Assembly (NCBI GenBank): GCA_944383165.1
Contig: CALWON010000019.1
Coordinates: forward strand, 1-33,617
Length of the DNA stretch: 33,617 nucleotides
From: an uncultured Oscillospiraceae bacterium
GTDB taxonomy: Bacteria > Bacillota > Clostridia > Oscillospirales > Oscillospiraceae
Reading direction: 5' to 3'
Of this stretch, positions 7,536 through 15,076 are shown piece after piece (positions within the stretch are counted from its first letter, which is position 1; the number at the start of each line of letters is the position of its first letter). A model generated the notes under the pieces. The model was not told the origin of the DNA. It saw nothing but the letters and a program-made list of their open reading frames with translations, and ran no database searches. The translations under genes and the position numbers were made by a program.

Positions 7536-8174
7536 TTATTCCTGTGCGACCTTTTGTATAAACCAGTCAAACAGTCCTTTACAGGGGGAATTTCCCATTC
7601 GTTCCGGGTGAAACTGCACACCCAATACGGGCAAATCCCGTCCCTGAACTGCCTCTATACTGCCATCTTTTGCCCAAGCAATCACCCTAAGTTCATCACT
7701 GACCGTCTCCAAAATCTGATGATGTGCACTGTTGACTGTATTCTGTGCGCCAAAAAACTGGGACAGCACCCCATCTTTGGAACATGATATGGAATGAAAC
7801 ACATCCTGTTTTCCTTGATGGAGCTGCCATCTCTCTTTGGGTAGATGCTGTAAAATGGTTCCACCCAATACCACATTTAACATCTGCATTCCTCTGCAAA
7901 TGCCCAGAATGGGTCTGTTTCTTTGGAGATAGTAGTCAATGAGCTTCCATTCAGCCCAATCCCGCAGTGCGTCTGGTGGATAAGAACCTTTGCTGACCTG
8001 CCCATAAAAACAGGGGTCAATATCTCCCCCACCACAAAGCAAAAGCCCCTGACAATCTGCCACAGGTTCAGGGGCATATCCCATGATGGGAACTCCTCCA
8101 CTTTGTAAGATTGCATTGGGATAGGTTGTACTTCCACCCTTTGGGCATGACACTTGAACATAAGGACAACTCAC
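7536..8174 (-). CDS. Peptidase C26 / class I glutamine amidotransferase-like hydrolase (PuuD-like), GTG start
   Basis: This 212-residue protein matches the gamma-glutamyl hydrolase group. It has the oxyanion segment GGGDIDP (48-54), the nucleophile elbow GICRGMQMLN with C93, and the histidine-glutamate pair in VQFHPE (H189, E191). Family members cleave gamma-glutamyl bonds, for example gamma-Glu-GABA. The start is GTG at 8174, with AGAGG nine bases upstream. A TGA stop lies immediately before this codon in frame, so no longer protein is possible, and the family's usual N-terminal strand is shortened by perhaps 20 residues. It is the first gene of an operon with the VanY-type carboxypeptidase, so a role in trimming cell-wall peptides with gamma-D-Glu linkages is an attractive inference. 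The true substrate is unknown. Confidence 0.86.
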   Translation of the reverse strand: MSCPYVQVSCPKGGSTTYPNAILQSGGVPIMGYAPEPVADCQGLLLCGGGDIDPCFYGQVSKGSYPPDALRDWAEWKLIDYYLQRNRPILGICRGMQMLNVVLGGTILQHLPKERWQLHQGKQDVFHSISCSKDGVLSQFFGAQNTVNSAHHQILETVSDELRVIAWAKDGSIEAVQGRDLPVLGVQFHPERMGNSPCKGLFDWFIQKVAQE

Positions 8175-8240
8175 TCATATTCACCTCTCAACCAGTTCTG
8201 TTTTACTCCTATGCGTTCAAATGGATAGAGGTGTATACTA

Positions 8241-8269
8241 AGCATACATTTTTTTCCCTGCAAATACAA
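8241..8269 (-). promoter_or_regulatory. Putative promoter of the C26-VanY operon
   Basis: On the reverse strand TTGTAT (8264-8269) and TATGCT (8241-8246) are spaced by 17 bases. An imperfect inverted repeat (TGTAT/ATACA around GCTTAGT) straddles the -10 region and could be an operator. The match is moderate. Confidence 0.45.
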
Positions 8270-8282
8270 GAGAAATTTGCAC

Positions 8283-8320
8283 AAAAAAGCACACACAACA
8301 TAAATTGTGTGTGCTTTTTT
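8283..8320 (-). terminator. Terminator of the AraC-family gene (bidirectional shape)
   Basis: A perfect 16-bp stem (AAAAAAGCACACACAA at 8283-8298 with 8305-8320) closes a 6-base loop and has T-runs on both strands. It abuts the stop codon of the AraC-family gene. Confidence 0.92.
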
Positions 8321-9169
8321 TTATTCAAGTTCTGTTTGCATACTGCGTTCTGCACGACCTTTTTTCCGATAATAGGAGGGTGTCTCCCCAATGGTGCGTT
8401 TGAATGCTTTGGAAAAGGTCAACGGGTCTGGATAGCCACAGGAATGTGCCACTTCCGCCACAGACAGCTCGCCAGCCTGTAAGAGCTGCAATGCCCGCTC
8501 CATGCGGTAGCGCATCAAAAACTGCTGTGGGGAACATTGCATCGTTGCCTGAAATACAGTGGTCAAGTAACTTCGGTTCAATCCCACATATTTTGCCAGT
8601 TTTGCAACGGTCAAATCCTCCTGATAGTGGTTATAGATATATTCTACCGCAAGTTCTACATAGTCAGAGGCTGCTTCCCGGTTTTTTCTGCCCCCTGTTC
8701 CATTTGACATGGCAATCCGCCCCAGAAAACGATACAACTCCCCCAAAAGCAACAGTTCATGCCCACGTCCCACTGTGTCATAGTGCATCATTTCCTGTAC
8801 ACAGTGCTCCAGTAGACCTGTACTTGTACACCGGAACACCGGTCTTGCCTGCGAAAGCCCACAAACCTCCAAATACTCTTCTGCTTGGCTTCCAGAAAAC
8901 CCCACCCAGATCAGGCTCCAAGGGTGCTCTGTGTCTGCCTGGTAGTAGGCCACTTCATTGGGTAAGACCAGAAACCCTTCCCCTGCCTGGATATCATACC
9001 GCTGTCCCTGTGTGCGGTATTCACCCCTGCCGGAAATGCAAAAATAGAGCAGATGGTTCTCTCTCACCACAGGTCCCATTGCATCCCCTGGTGCACAAGC
9101 CCGTTTGCCACAAAACAGGAAAGATAATGCTGAATGTTCTCTTTGTGTCTGTGTTGCCCATGCTTTCAT
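8321..9169 (-). CDS. AraC-family transcriptional regulator
   Basis: This 282-residue protein has an N-terminal cupin-like effector domain (about 20-95; FCISGRGEYRTQGQRYDIQA is the beta-barrel core) and a C-terminal double helix-turn-helix of the HTH_18 type. The first HTH is in LTVAKLAKYVGLNRSYLTTVFQ (about 186-207), and the second is in LSVAEVAHSCGYPDPLTFSKAFK (about 235-257), with the family signature GETPSYYR following. AraC members with this cupin usually sense sugars. No sugar-use gene is adjacent, so the target is unknown. The start at 9169 is chosen from GGGAGGTG seven bases upstream rather than the longer frame to 9208. It has its own promoter and terminator. Confidence 0.92.
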   Translation of the reverse strand: MKAWATQTQREHSALSFLFCGKRACAPGDAMGPVVRENHLLYFCISGRGEYRTQGQRYDIQAGEGFLVLPNEVAYYQADTEHPWSLIWVGFSGSQAEEYLEVCGLSQARPVFRCTSTGLLEHCVQEMMHYDTVGRGHELLLLGELYRFLGRIAMSNGTGGRKNREAASDYVELAVEYIYNHYQEDLTVAKLAKYVGLNRSYLTTVFQATMQCSPQQFLMRYRMERALQLLQAGELSVAEVAHSCGYPDPLTFSKAFKRTIGETPSYYRKKGRAERSMQTELE

Positions 9170-9231
9170 CTTCTTGCACCTCCCGATTCTACCATATGGC
9201 AATACCACACTTTGTTCCTGTTACAACCAAC

Positions 9232-9240
9232 ATTATATCA
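9232..9240 (-). promoter_or_regulatory. Extended -10 promoter of the AraC-family gene
   Basis: On the reverse strand TGATATAAT is a full extended -10 element (TG-N-TATAAT) about 63 bases upstream of the start codon, in a very AT-rich stretch. No good -35 is visible, as often seen with extended -10 promoters. Confidence 0.55.
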
Positions 9241-9315
9241 TATATATTTTAAATTTACCATCTATATCAATAAATTTTTATAATATTAAATTGCATTTTT
9301 ATCTATTTTCACCAT

Positions 9316-9939
9316 TCACGATACGGGAAATTCCCCATATGGGTTTTGTGATGATATGGTAATCCCAATGTTCTCCAACACCAAATCCCCTCCATCTGGA
9401 CCATAAAACCACACATCTATGGTATCACTGTCTGTGTGCCCCATCTCCCTTGCCCAACATTGCAATGTTTTCTTCACACTGTCCAAAATCATTTGGTCCA
9501 GTTGATAGGCATCATAGACAAAAAATTCTTCTTTCTGTTCTAGTGGTGGACCGGAAAAAAGGGAGGATTCAGATGAAAAGGTCACTCGAATTCCATTCTC
9601 ATCCAATTCGATGGGGGTACTTACATCCAAATTCCAATCGGTCAAGCTTGCCATTGCCTTCAAAACTGCTTTGGCAGGGATGTCTGTTGGGTCCTCACTG
9701 CCATGATAGGCGGCAGGATATTCTATAAATGTGTCACCTGTCCCAATATAGAGTGTCACATCTGATATTCTTTTCTCCTCTGCGCTCTGGGTTTCCTGTC
9801 CTGCTTCTGCCTGTTCTGTAAGCGGTTCTGTACTGCGTTCCACAGAACCCTCACTGGCTGTTGTGTGCATACGGCAAGCAGAACTAATTAGCAGACAAAC
9901 CGCAACACAACTTGCCAGAAAAACACGTTTTCCAGTCAT
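9316..9939 (-). CDS. Putative lipoprotein with a GerMN-like domain
   Basis: This 207-residue protein begins with a lipoprotein-type signal (hydrophobic residues 5-20, then SSAC with C22; the -3 position is not ideal). A Ser/Glu/Thr-rich linker (25-58) follows. The rest resembles a GerMN domain, as found in GerM and LpqB: VTLYIGTG (61-68), a helix AKAVLKAMASL, GIRVTFSSESSLF, a second helix LDQMILDSVKKTLQC, and a final strand TIDVWFYG (173-180). GerMN proteins in spore formers act on the envelope, but this relationship is a fold-level guess. AAGGAGG precedes the start, and a good promoter lies 50-80 bases upstream. It is a single-gene unit between the AraC-family gene and a small-ORF unit. Confidence 0.75.
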   Translation of the reverse strand: MTGKRVFLASCVAVCLLISSACRMHTTASEGSVERSTEPLTEQAEAGQETQSAEEKRISDVTLYIGTGDTFIEYPAAYHGSEDPTDIPAKAVLKAMASLTDWNLDVSTPIELDENGIRVTFSSESSLFSGPPLEQKEEFFVYDAYQLDQMILDSVKKTLQCWAREMGHTDSDTIDVWFYGPDGGDLVLENIGITISSQNPYGEFPVS

Positions 9940-9990
9940 CCAAATCCCTCCTTTCTGATAGAAAAATCAAAGAAACTACACTTTAATCTT

Positions 9991-10019
9991 ATTTTATGTC
10001 ACATATTTTTTTTCGTCAA
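9991..10019 (-). promoter_or_regulatory. Promoter of the GerMN-like lipoprotein gene
   Basis: On the reverse strand TTGACG (10014-10019) and TAAAAT (9991-9996) are spaced by exactly 17 bases, with an A8 run just after the -35. It lies downstream of the terminator of the preceding unit. Confidence 0.75.
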
Positions 10020-10068
10020 TCAATCCAACAAAAACTTTTCAAACTGTTTTCATTTTGTTCATAATTGA

Positions 10069-10097
10069 AAAACCGTCTCCCAATGGGAGACGGTTTT
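10069..10097 (-). terminator. Terminator after the 36-residue small ORF
   Basis: A perfect 13-bp stem (AAAACCGTCTCCC at 10069-10081 with 10085-10097) has a 3-base loop and T-runs on both strands. It begins at the last base of the small ORF's stop codon and so ends the leftward unit that contains the nuclease operon. Confidence 0.93.
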
Positions 10098-10207
10098 CAT
10101 CGGTCACTCATCATCCAGATTTCTTCCTGAAAAATCAGCTCATCCAAATCTTTGGCTGGCTGCTGGGATTCTTCCTGCTGCCCATACCTCAGTTCTTTTT
10201 CTTCCAT
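10097..10207 (-). CDS. Small acidic protein of 36 residues (new ORF)
   Basis: A short reading frame starts with ATG at 10207, behind a near-perfect GAGGAGG site at the right distance, and stops with TGA exactly where the terminator stem begins. The product is 36 residues, with 11 acidic and 4 basic residues. It begins MEEKELRYGQQEESQQ and contains a possible amphipathic helix DLDELIFQEEIWMM. There is no signal peptide or membrane segment. It lies 92 bases downstream of the nuclease gene on the same strand, with no terminator between and only a weak TATACT that could be a promoter, so it may be the last gene of that operon. I do not recognise a family. The ribosome site plus tight terminator are the main arguments that it is translated. 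Confidence 0.62.
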   Translation of the reverse strand: MEEKELRYGQQEESQQPAKDLDELIFQEEIWMMSDR

Positions 10208-10299
10208 ATCAATTCCTCCTCATTGGATTGCGGTACAGTCTAGTATATGCAATGGAGGGGGAAAAATGTGTTGAACCTTGCAGCAGAAAAAAAATTTTA

Positions 10300-11217
10300 T
10301 TACGGTTTACAGATACCACAGGCAGAATAGCCCTGTTCGATCAAATCTTCCCTTGTGGTGGTCACATCAGAGCGATTGGCTTCACTGATGGAAGCCGCCC
10401 CAGAACAGCTTGGCAAATGGAACTTCTTAGAATTTGTGTTCAAAACATAGCTTTGTACTTCAGATGTTGATCCTTCCGAGGCGGTTCCCTCTGAGGGCTG
10501 TGAGGTGCTCTCCTGCCAGCTCTCTCCCGTGGCGTAGTCTATGGTAACACCAGGCTGATTATTATAGCAATAGATGTTAAAACAAATGCCCTCACCCTGA
10601 TCTTCTACTGAGTAGGCCTCCATCTGTACCCCATTTGCCACCAGGTTTTCCCCCTCATAAATTGGGGTCACTCGATACATCACATGATTTTCTGTCTCTT
10701 TGATGTAATCTGCCACCATATTTTCAAAGGGCAGCATTCCCTCTACATTTAAGTACCGAGTTCCTGTAATCAGATTTTCTTTGTTAGCATTTTCCCCTGT
10801 CAACTGAAATCCAATGAGATGACAGCGGTTATAGAGATATTTTCCGTCCACAAAATCATATTTCACAGACTGCCAGCCCGTTGGCTTCACCTCACTGATG
10901 GAATCTCGGTCCTCTGTTGGCATTAAATCCAGCCCTATATTGGCATATGCCACAGTACAACGCCCCAACTCATCCAGTGGTTCATAGACTTCATAGGACT
11001 CTGTTGTTAAAGTCCCTGTTTCAAAATCCGGCTGGTTGTTGTTCAATATCACATAGGGTTCCCCGGAAAAAGCAGGAATGTCCTGCAAGGAAACCACCTG
11101 ACTGACAGAACCATTGCTATTTTGTGCTGTGGTGTCCAGAACCAATGCAGAACAGGAGGACAACAACAAACAAAGGGTCAGTCCAAGCCCCAACAATATC
11201 TCTTTTTTACGCTTCAC
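10300..11217 (-). CDS. DNA/RNA non-specific endonuclease, lipoprotein, with C-terminal metal-binding-like module
   Basis: This 305-residue exported protein has a lipoprotein signal (LLLSSC, lipid cysteine C22). The nuclease core is the beta-beta-alpha-metal type: YLYNRCHLIGFQLTG gives the catalytic motif NRCH (130-133, in place of the usual DRGH) with H133 as the general base, and ENLI with N148 as metal ligand. A Ser/Thr/Glu-rich linker (232-255) leads to a C-terminal module with H267, C271, C300 and C303, a spacing suggestive of a small zinc-binding fold. The likely job is degrading nucleic acid at the cell surface, for nutrition or DNA uptake. The start overlaps the end of the upstream unknown gene by 11 bases, so the two are coupled. 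Confidence 0.87.
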   Translation of the reverse strand: MKRKKEILLGLGLTLCLLLSSCSALVLDTTAQNSNGSVSQVVSLQDIPAFSGEPYVILNNNQPDFETGTLTTESYEVYEPLDELGRCTVAYANIGLDLMPTEDRDSISEVKPTGWQSVKYDFVDGKYLYNRCHLIGFQLTGENANKENLITGTRYLNVEGMLPFENMVADYIKETENHVMYRVTPIYEGENLVANGVQMEAYSVEDQGEGICFNIYCYNNQPGVTIDYATGESWQESTSQPSEGTASEGSTSEVQSYVLNTNSKKFHLPSCSGAASISEANRSDVTTTREDLIEQGYSACGICKP

Positions 11218-11620
11218 GTTGATACACCTCTTTGGTTATTTTTTCATGGGAATATCCACAAAATTCTTCTTCCTGTGTCTGAATCCACCCATCTGGTGGA
11301 AGCTTGATGGAGTGAGTGGATGGATAGTGCCGATTCCAACGGTAGACAATCAGTTGGGAAGCCCGCTCCAGATAGGGCTGTGGAGTCTGTCGTTCCAAAA
11401 AACACACATCTTCCTCCCCCAGTACATCCAAAAAGTCATCTGCTACTTCTATCAATGCCCCCTCTGGCTCTGTAAATTGCCCTTTGGAGTAGTGATCCAT
11501 AAATAATCTTTTGGTTTGACACAAGGCAAGTATATCCTTTCGTACATAGCGATCCTGACTTTGGCGGCGACCTGCAAAGCACAACCCTCCCCGGTCATCG
11601 ACACACAGAATCACAGTCAT
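11207..11620 (-). CDS. Conserved protein of unknown function, coupled to the nuclease gene
   Basis: This 137-residue cytoplasmic protein begins MTVILCVDDRGGLCFAGRRQ and carries a helical segment (YVRKDILALCQTKRLFM) and acidic middle (DDFLDVLGEEDVCFLE). It has no signal peptide, membrane helix or motif that I can assign. My memory is that relatives occur in other Clostridia, but I cannot name a function. AAAGGGGTGG precedes the start at 11620; the longer frame to 11683 would run over the promoter. It overlaps the nuclease lipoprotein gene by 11 bases. That is not enough to call it an immunity or maturation factor, since the nuclease is exported and this protein is not. Confidence 0.75.
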   Translation of the reverse strand: MTVILCVDDRGGLCFAGRRQSQDRYVRKDILALCQTKRLFMDHYSKGQFTEPEGALIEVADDFLDVLGEEDVCFLERQTPQPYLERASQLIVYRWNRHYPSTHSIKLPPDGWIQTQEEEFCGYSHEKITKEVYQREA

Positions 11621-11654
11621 GTTTTCCACCCCTTTCTTGTACATTTGTTTGAAT

Positions 11655-11683
11655 ATCATACCATATTTTTCTGGTATTGACAA
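11655..11683 (-). promoter_or_regulatory. Promoter of the unknown-nuclease operon
   Basis: On the reverse strand TTGTCA (11678-11683) and TATGAT (11655-11660) are spaced by exactly 17 bases, 35 bases before the start codon. It lies just downstream of the dnaJ terminator, so the operon is independent of the heat-shock operon. Confidence 0.8.
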
Positions 11684-11701
11684 GGGTATTGAACACGCTT
11701 T

Positions 11702-11739
11702 CCAAAAAAGAATCGGACAGAATCTAGATTCTGTCCGAT
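11702..11739 (-). terminator. Terminator of the heat-shock operon
   Basis: A 13-bp stem (ATCGGACAGAATC at 11712-11724 with 11727-11739) is followed on the reverse strand by TTTTTT (11704-11709). It lies ten bases beyond the dnaJ stop codon. Confidence 0.92.
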
Positions 11740-11748
11740 CAATACCAG

Positions 11749-12903
11749 TTATTTTTTCTTATTGTGTTTGCTGAACAGGTCTTTGAAAAAACCTTCACTT
11801 GGCACCTTTTCACCCATTGCCTCTGCAAAGACACGCAACGCCTCTTTCTGGGCACTGCTCAAAGAGGTGGGGACCTGCACTCGAATGGTCACATACTGGT
11901 CGCCACGTCCTCTGCCACGCAGTTCAGGAATTCCTTTTCCCTTTAGACGGAATGTGGTTCCAGTCTGGGTTCCAGCAGGCAGAGTATACTTCACCTTTCC
12001 ATCAATGGTTGGAATCTCCAACTCTGCCCCCATAGCTACCTGATAGAAGGTCACAGGCTGCTCATACAGCACAGTAGTACCATCACGCTGGAACTGTGGA
12101 TGGGGCTTCACATGGACCCCCACCAACAAATCTCCAGCTGGTCCTCCATTCTTGCCTGCATTTCCCTGCCCACGCAGAGAAACCGCCTGACCATCATCAA
12201 TACCAGCAGGGATCGTCACAGTAATTCTCTTGGTTTTCTTCACACTGCCAGCACCATTACAGGCTTTACATGGGGTATGGATAATCTTACCTGTACCACG
12301 GCAGCGAGAACAGGTGGTGGTGCTTGCCATCACACCCAAAGGCGTTCTCTGCTGCACACGCACAGTACCAGAACCATGACAGTCTGGGCAGGTATCCGCA
12401 GTGGTGCCAGGCTCACAGCCAGAACCCTGACAGGCATCACATGGCTCTGTGCGGTTCAGGTTAATTTCCTTTTCACAGCCAAATGCTGCTTCCTCAAATG
12501 TAATATTCAGGTTGGCTCGCAGTGTCTCACCCTTTTGTGGTCCATTGCGTCTGCTGCTGCCACCGCCAAAGCCACCAAAACCGCCACCAAAGAAGGAACC
12601 AAAAATATCACCCAAATCAATGTCGCCCATATCGAAGCCGCCAAAGCCGCTTCCACCGCCGCCATAGCTGGGGTCTACCCCTGCATGACCAAACTGGTCA
12701 TACCTAGCCCTCTTGTCTTTATCAGACAAAATACTGTAGGCCTCATTGACCTCCTTAAAATTTGCTTCCGCTGCCTTATCGCCTGGGTTTACATCGGGGT
12801 GATATTTTTTTGCCAATTTGCGGTAGGCTTTCTTAATTTCATCGTCAGAGGCTCCCTTGCTTACACCTAGAACCTCATAATAATCTCGTTTCTGTTCTGC
12901 CAT
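11749..12903 (-). CDS. dnaJ: Chaperone DnaJ (type I Hsp40)
   Basis: This 384-residue protein has every part of a type I DnaJ: a J-domain with HPD at residues 35-37, a Gly/Phe-rich linker ([20 protein letters not shown]), four CxxCxGxG zinc motifs around residues 145-215, and the C-terminal substrate-binding and dimerisation region. It delivers clients to DnaK and stimulates its ATPase. The start at 12903 is set by AGAGG eight bases upstream; the in-frame codon at 12930 would add residues not seen in the family. It is the last gene of the hrcA operon, 117 bases after dnaK with a hairpin in the gap, and is followed by a terminator. Confidence 0.98.
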   Translation of the reverse strand: MAEQKRDYYEVLGVSKGASDDEIKKAYRKLAKKYHPDVNPGDKAAEANFKEVNEAYSILSDKDKRARYDQFGHAGVDPSYGGGGSGFGGFDMGDIDLGDIFGSFFGGGFGGFGGGSSRRNGPQKGETLRANLNITFEEAAFGCEKEINLNRTEPCDACQGSGCEPGTTADTCPDCHGSGTVRVQQRTPLGVMASTTTCSRCRGTGKIIHTPCKACNGAGSVKKTKRITVTIPAGIDDGQAVSLRGQGNAGKNGGPAGDLLVGVHVKPHPQFQRDGTTVLYEQPVTFYQVAMGAELEIPTIDGKVKYTLPAGTQTGTTFRLKGKGIPELRGRGRGDQYVTIRVQVPTSLSSAQKEALRVFAEAMGEKVPSEGFFKDLFSKHNKKK

Positions 12904-12956
12904 ACTCGTCACCTCTCTTGTCACGGGCATTTCTTTCCATTGTCTGAACGCCCCGA

Positions 12957-12985
12957 GTGGGACGGATGGTTCCCATCCGCCCCAC
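12957..12985 (-). other. Hairpin in the dnaK-dnaJ gap
   Basis: GTGGG and CGGATGG arms pair with CCATCCG and CCCAC, giving 12 base pairs with one A-C mismatch and a 3-base loop. No T-run follows on the reverse strand, so it is not a typical terminator. It could be a processing or stability element that separates dnaK and dnaJ expression. Confidence 0.6.
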
Positions 12986-13020
12986 TTGTATCCATATGAT
13001 GTTGCAGTATTCCAACACCA

Positions 13021-14877
13021 TTACTTGTTGTCATCTACAACCTCGTAGTCAGCGTCTACCACATCGGGACCAGCATTTCCACCGGTTGCCTGACCGCCGC
13101 CGAAGTTGGCACCGCCCATATCAGGACCGCCAGCCTGAGCACCGCCCTGATGCTGATACAACTTCTCGCTGACTGCATAGAATGCCTTAGTCAGCTCCTC
13201 AGTGGCGTTCTTGATTGCCTCAGTATCGCTGCCCTTCATGGTCTCTTTCAGCTTGCCCAGTGCGGACTCCACATTGCTGCGGTCTGTGGCATCCAGCTTG
13301 TCACCCATATCCTCCAGAGTCTTTTCTGTCTGGAATACCATCTGGTCAGCCTGGTTGCGCACATCGGCAGCCTCACGCTGTTTCTTATCCTCAGCAGCGA
13401 ACTGCTCAGCCTCACGCACAGCCTTGTCAATGTCATCCTTGGACATGTTGGTGGAAGAAGTGATAGTGATGTGCTGCTCCTTGCCAGTGCCCATATCCTT
13501 TGCAGATACATTTACGATACCGTTGGCATCAATATCAAAGGTCACTTCAATCTGAGGCACACCACGGCGTGCAGGGGCAATGCCATCCAGATTGAACCGT
13601 CCCAGTGTCTTATTGTACTGAGCCATCTCACGCTCACCCTGGAGCACATGCACCTCAACAGAAGTCTGGTTGTCAGCCGCAGTGGTGAACACCTGGCTCT
13701 TTTTCACAGGAATGGTGGTGTTACGCTCAATCAGCTTGGTCATCACGCCGCCCATAGTCTCCAGACCCAGAGACAGGGGAGTCACGTCCAGCAACAGCAG
13801 GTCCTTCACGTCGCCGGTGAACACGCCGCCCTGAAGGGCTGCACCCAGTGCCACACACTCATCGGGGTTGATACCCTTAAAGCCCTCTTTGCCGGTGAGC
13901 TTCTTGACCATATCCTGTACTGCGGGAATACGGCTGGAACCACCTACCATCAGTACCTTGGAAATGTCATTGCCAGTCAGACCAGCATCGCTCATAGCCT
14001 GCTTCACAGGACCGCTGGTAGCCTCTACCAGATGGGCAGTCAGCTCATTGAACTTTGCACGGCTCAAGGTCAGGTCAAGGTGCTTAGGACCAGTTGCATC
14101 TGCGGTGATATAGGGCAGGTTGATATTGGTGGAAGTCACGCCGGACAGCTCAATCTTTGCCTTCTCTGCGGCTTCTTTCAGACGCTGCATGGCAACCTTG
14201 TCCCCAGTCAGGTCAATGCCCTCTGTCTTTTTGAACTCAGCAGCCATCCAGTCCATGATGCACTTATCAAAGTCATCACCGCCCAGACGGTTGTTACCAG
14301 CAGTAGCCAGAACCTCAATCACACCATCATCAATATCCAAAATGGATACATCGAAGGTACCGCCGCCCAGGTCATACACCATAACCTTCTGGGCAGTCTC
14401 CTTATCTACACCGTAGGCCAAAGCTGCGGCAGTAGGCTCATTGATAATACGCTTGACTTCAAGACCTGCAATCTTACCTGCATCCTTGGTTGCCTGACGC
14501 TGGGAGTCAGTAAAGTAAGCAGGTACTGTGATGACTGCCTCAGTAACAGGCTGACCCAGATATGCCTCTGCATCTGCCTTCAGCTTCTGAAGAATCATAG
14601 CACTGATTTCCTGGGGTGTGTACTTCTTATCATCAATGGTTACTTTGTAATCTGTACCCATCTCACGCTTGATGGAAATAATGGTGCGGTCTGGGTTGGT
14701 AATGGCCTGACGCTTTGCCACCTGACCTACCATACGCTCGCCATCTTTGGAAAATGCAACCACAGAAGGGGTGGTACGGTTGCCTTCAGCATTGGCGATG
14801 ACCACAGCATCGCCGCCCTCCATGACAGCAACACAGGAGTTTGTAGTACCTAAATCAATACCAATAATCTTAGACAT
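13021..14877 (-). CDS. dnaK: Chaperone DnaK (Hsp70)
   Basis: This 618-residue protein is DnaK. It starts with the ATPase signature [18 protein letters not shown], contains [14 protein letters not shown] and the phosphate-2 region [14 protein letters not shown], and ends with the Gly-rich disordered tail and the acidic EVVDDNK. The length and a compact ATPase domain fit the Gram-positive type. It is an ATP-driven chaperone in the cytoplasm, working with GrpE and DnaJ encoded alongside. GGAGG lies ten bases before the start. Codon usage is strongly biased, as expected for an abundant protein; this produces a long meaningless antisense frame on the other strand. Control is by HrcA at the CIRCE element upstream of hrcA. 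Confidence 0.99.
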   Translation of the reverse strand: MSKIIGIDLGTTNSCVAVMEGGDAVVIANAEGNRTTPSVVAFSKDGERMVGQVAKRQAITNPDRTIISIKREMGTDYKVTIDDKKYTPQEISAMILQKLKADAEAYLGQPVTEAVITVPAYFTDSQRQATKDAGKIAGLEVKRIINEPTAAALAYGVDKETAQKVMVYDLGGGTFDVSILDIDDGVIEVLATAGNNRLGGDDFDKCIMDWMAAEFKKTEGIDLTGDKVAMQRLKEAAEKAKIELSGVTSTNINLPYITADATGPKHLDLTLSRAKFNELTAHLVEATSGPVKQAMSDAGLTGNDISKVLMVGGSSRIPAVQDMVKKLTGKEGFKGINPDECVALGAALQGGVFTGDVKDLLLLDVTPLSLGLETMGGVMTKLIERNTTIPVKKSQVFTTAADNQTSVEVHVLQGEREMAQYNKTLGRFNLDGIAPARRGVPQIEVTFDIDANGIVNVSAKDMGTGKEQHITITSSTNMSKDDIDKAVREAEQFAAEDKKQREAADVRNQADQMVFQTEKTLEDMGDKLDATDRSNVESALGKLKETMKGSDTEAIKNATEELTKAFYAVSEKLYQHQGGAQAGGPDMGGANFGGGQATGGNAGPDVVDADYEVVDDNK

Positions 14878-14912
14878 AATCTATATTCCTCCATTTATAT
14901 CAAACTATATTG

Positions 14913-15050
14913 TTAACAAGATGAAATCAATATGGATGCAAGGTAAAAAACCAGTGACAGAATAAACAGGTATCCTGACAGGATGAATAAACCACGGCTT
15001 GCCCATGTTCCCTGCAAGAATCGGTTCAGTACAGACCGTTTACAACCCAT
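14913..15050 (-). CDS. Small membrane protein of 45 residues between grpE and dnaK (new ORF)
   Basis: A short frame begins with ATG at 15050, 26 bases after the grpE stop, behind AAAAGGAG (15060-15067) at a nine-base spacing, as good as the sites of its neighbours. It ends with TAA at 14915-14913, 35 bases before dnaK. The 45-residue product has a basic N-terminus (MGCKRSVLNRFLQ, with a further R19) and one continuous hydrophobic stretch from about residue 21 to 43 (LFILSGYLFILSLVFYLA). That predicts a single-span membrane protein with the N-terminus inside. Cysteines lie at positions 3 and 45. The usual Firmicutes order is hrcA-grpE-dnaK-dnaJ with nothing here. It would be heat-inducible with the operon. 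I recognise no family, and conservation is untested. Confidence 0.66.
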   Translation of the reverse strand: MGCKRSVLNRFLQGTWASRGLFILSGYLFILSLVFYLASILISSC

Positions 15051-15076
15051 ATTTTTGTGCTCCTTTTGACTCTGTG

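Noticed and set aside
6041..8174. Vancomycin-resistance cluster
   Set aside because: The VanY-type enzyme has no vanH/A/X or VanRS genes beside it; it looks like an ordinary wall carboxypeptidase.
10055..10243. 62-codon rightward frame over the 36-residue small ORF
   Set aside because: No ribosome site and it starts inside the terminator; the leftward frame has the better signals.
10097..11620. Toxin-immunity or polymorphic-toxin system around the nuclease
   Set aside because: The nuclease is a lipoprotein without toxin-delivery domains, and the adjacent small proteins lack immunity features; an ordinary nutritional nuclease is simpler.
13150..14853. 567-codon open frame opposite dnaK
   Set aside because: Antisense shadow of a highly expressed gene with biased codons; dnaK itself is unmistakable and complete.
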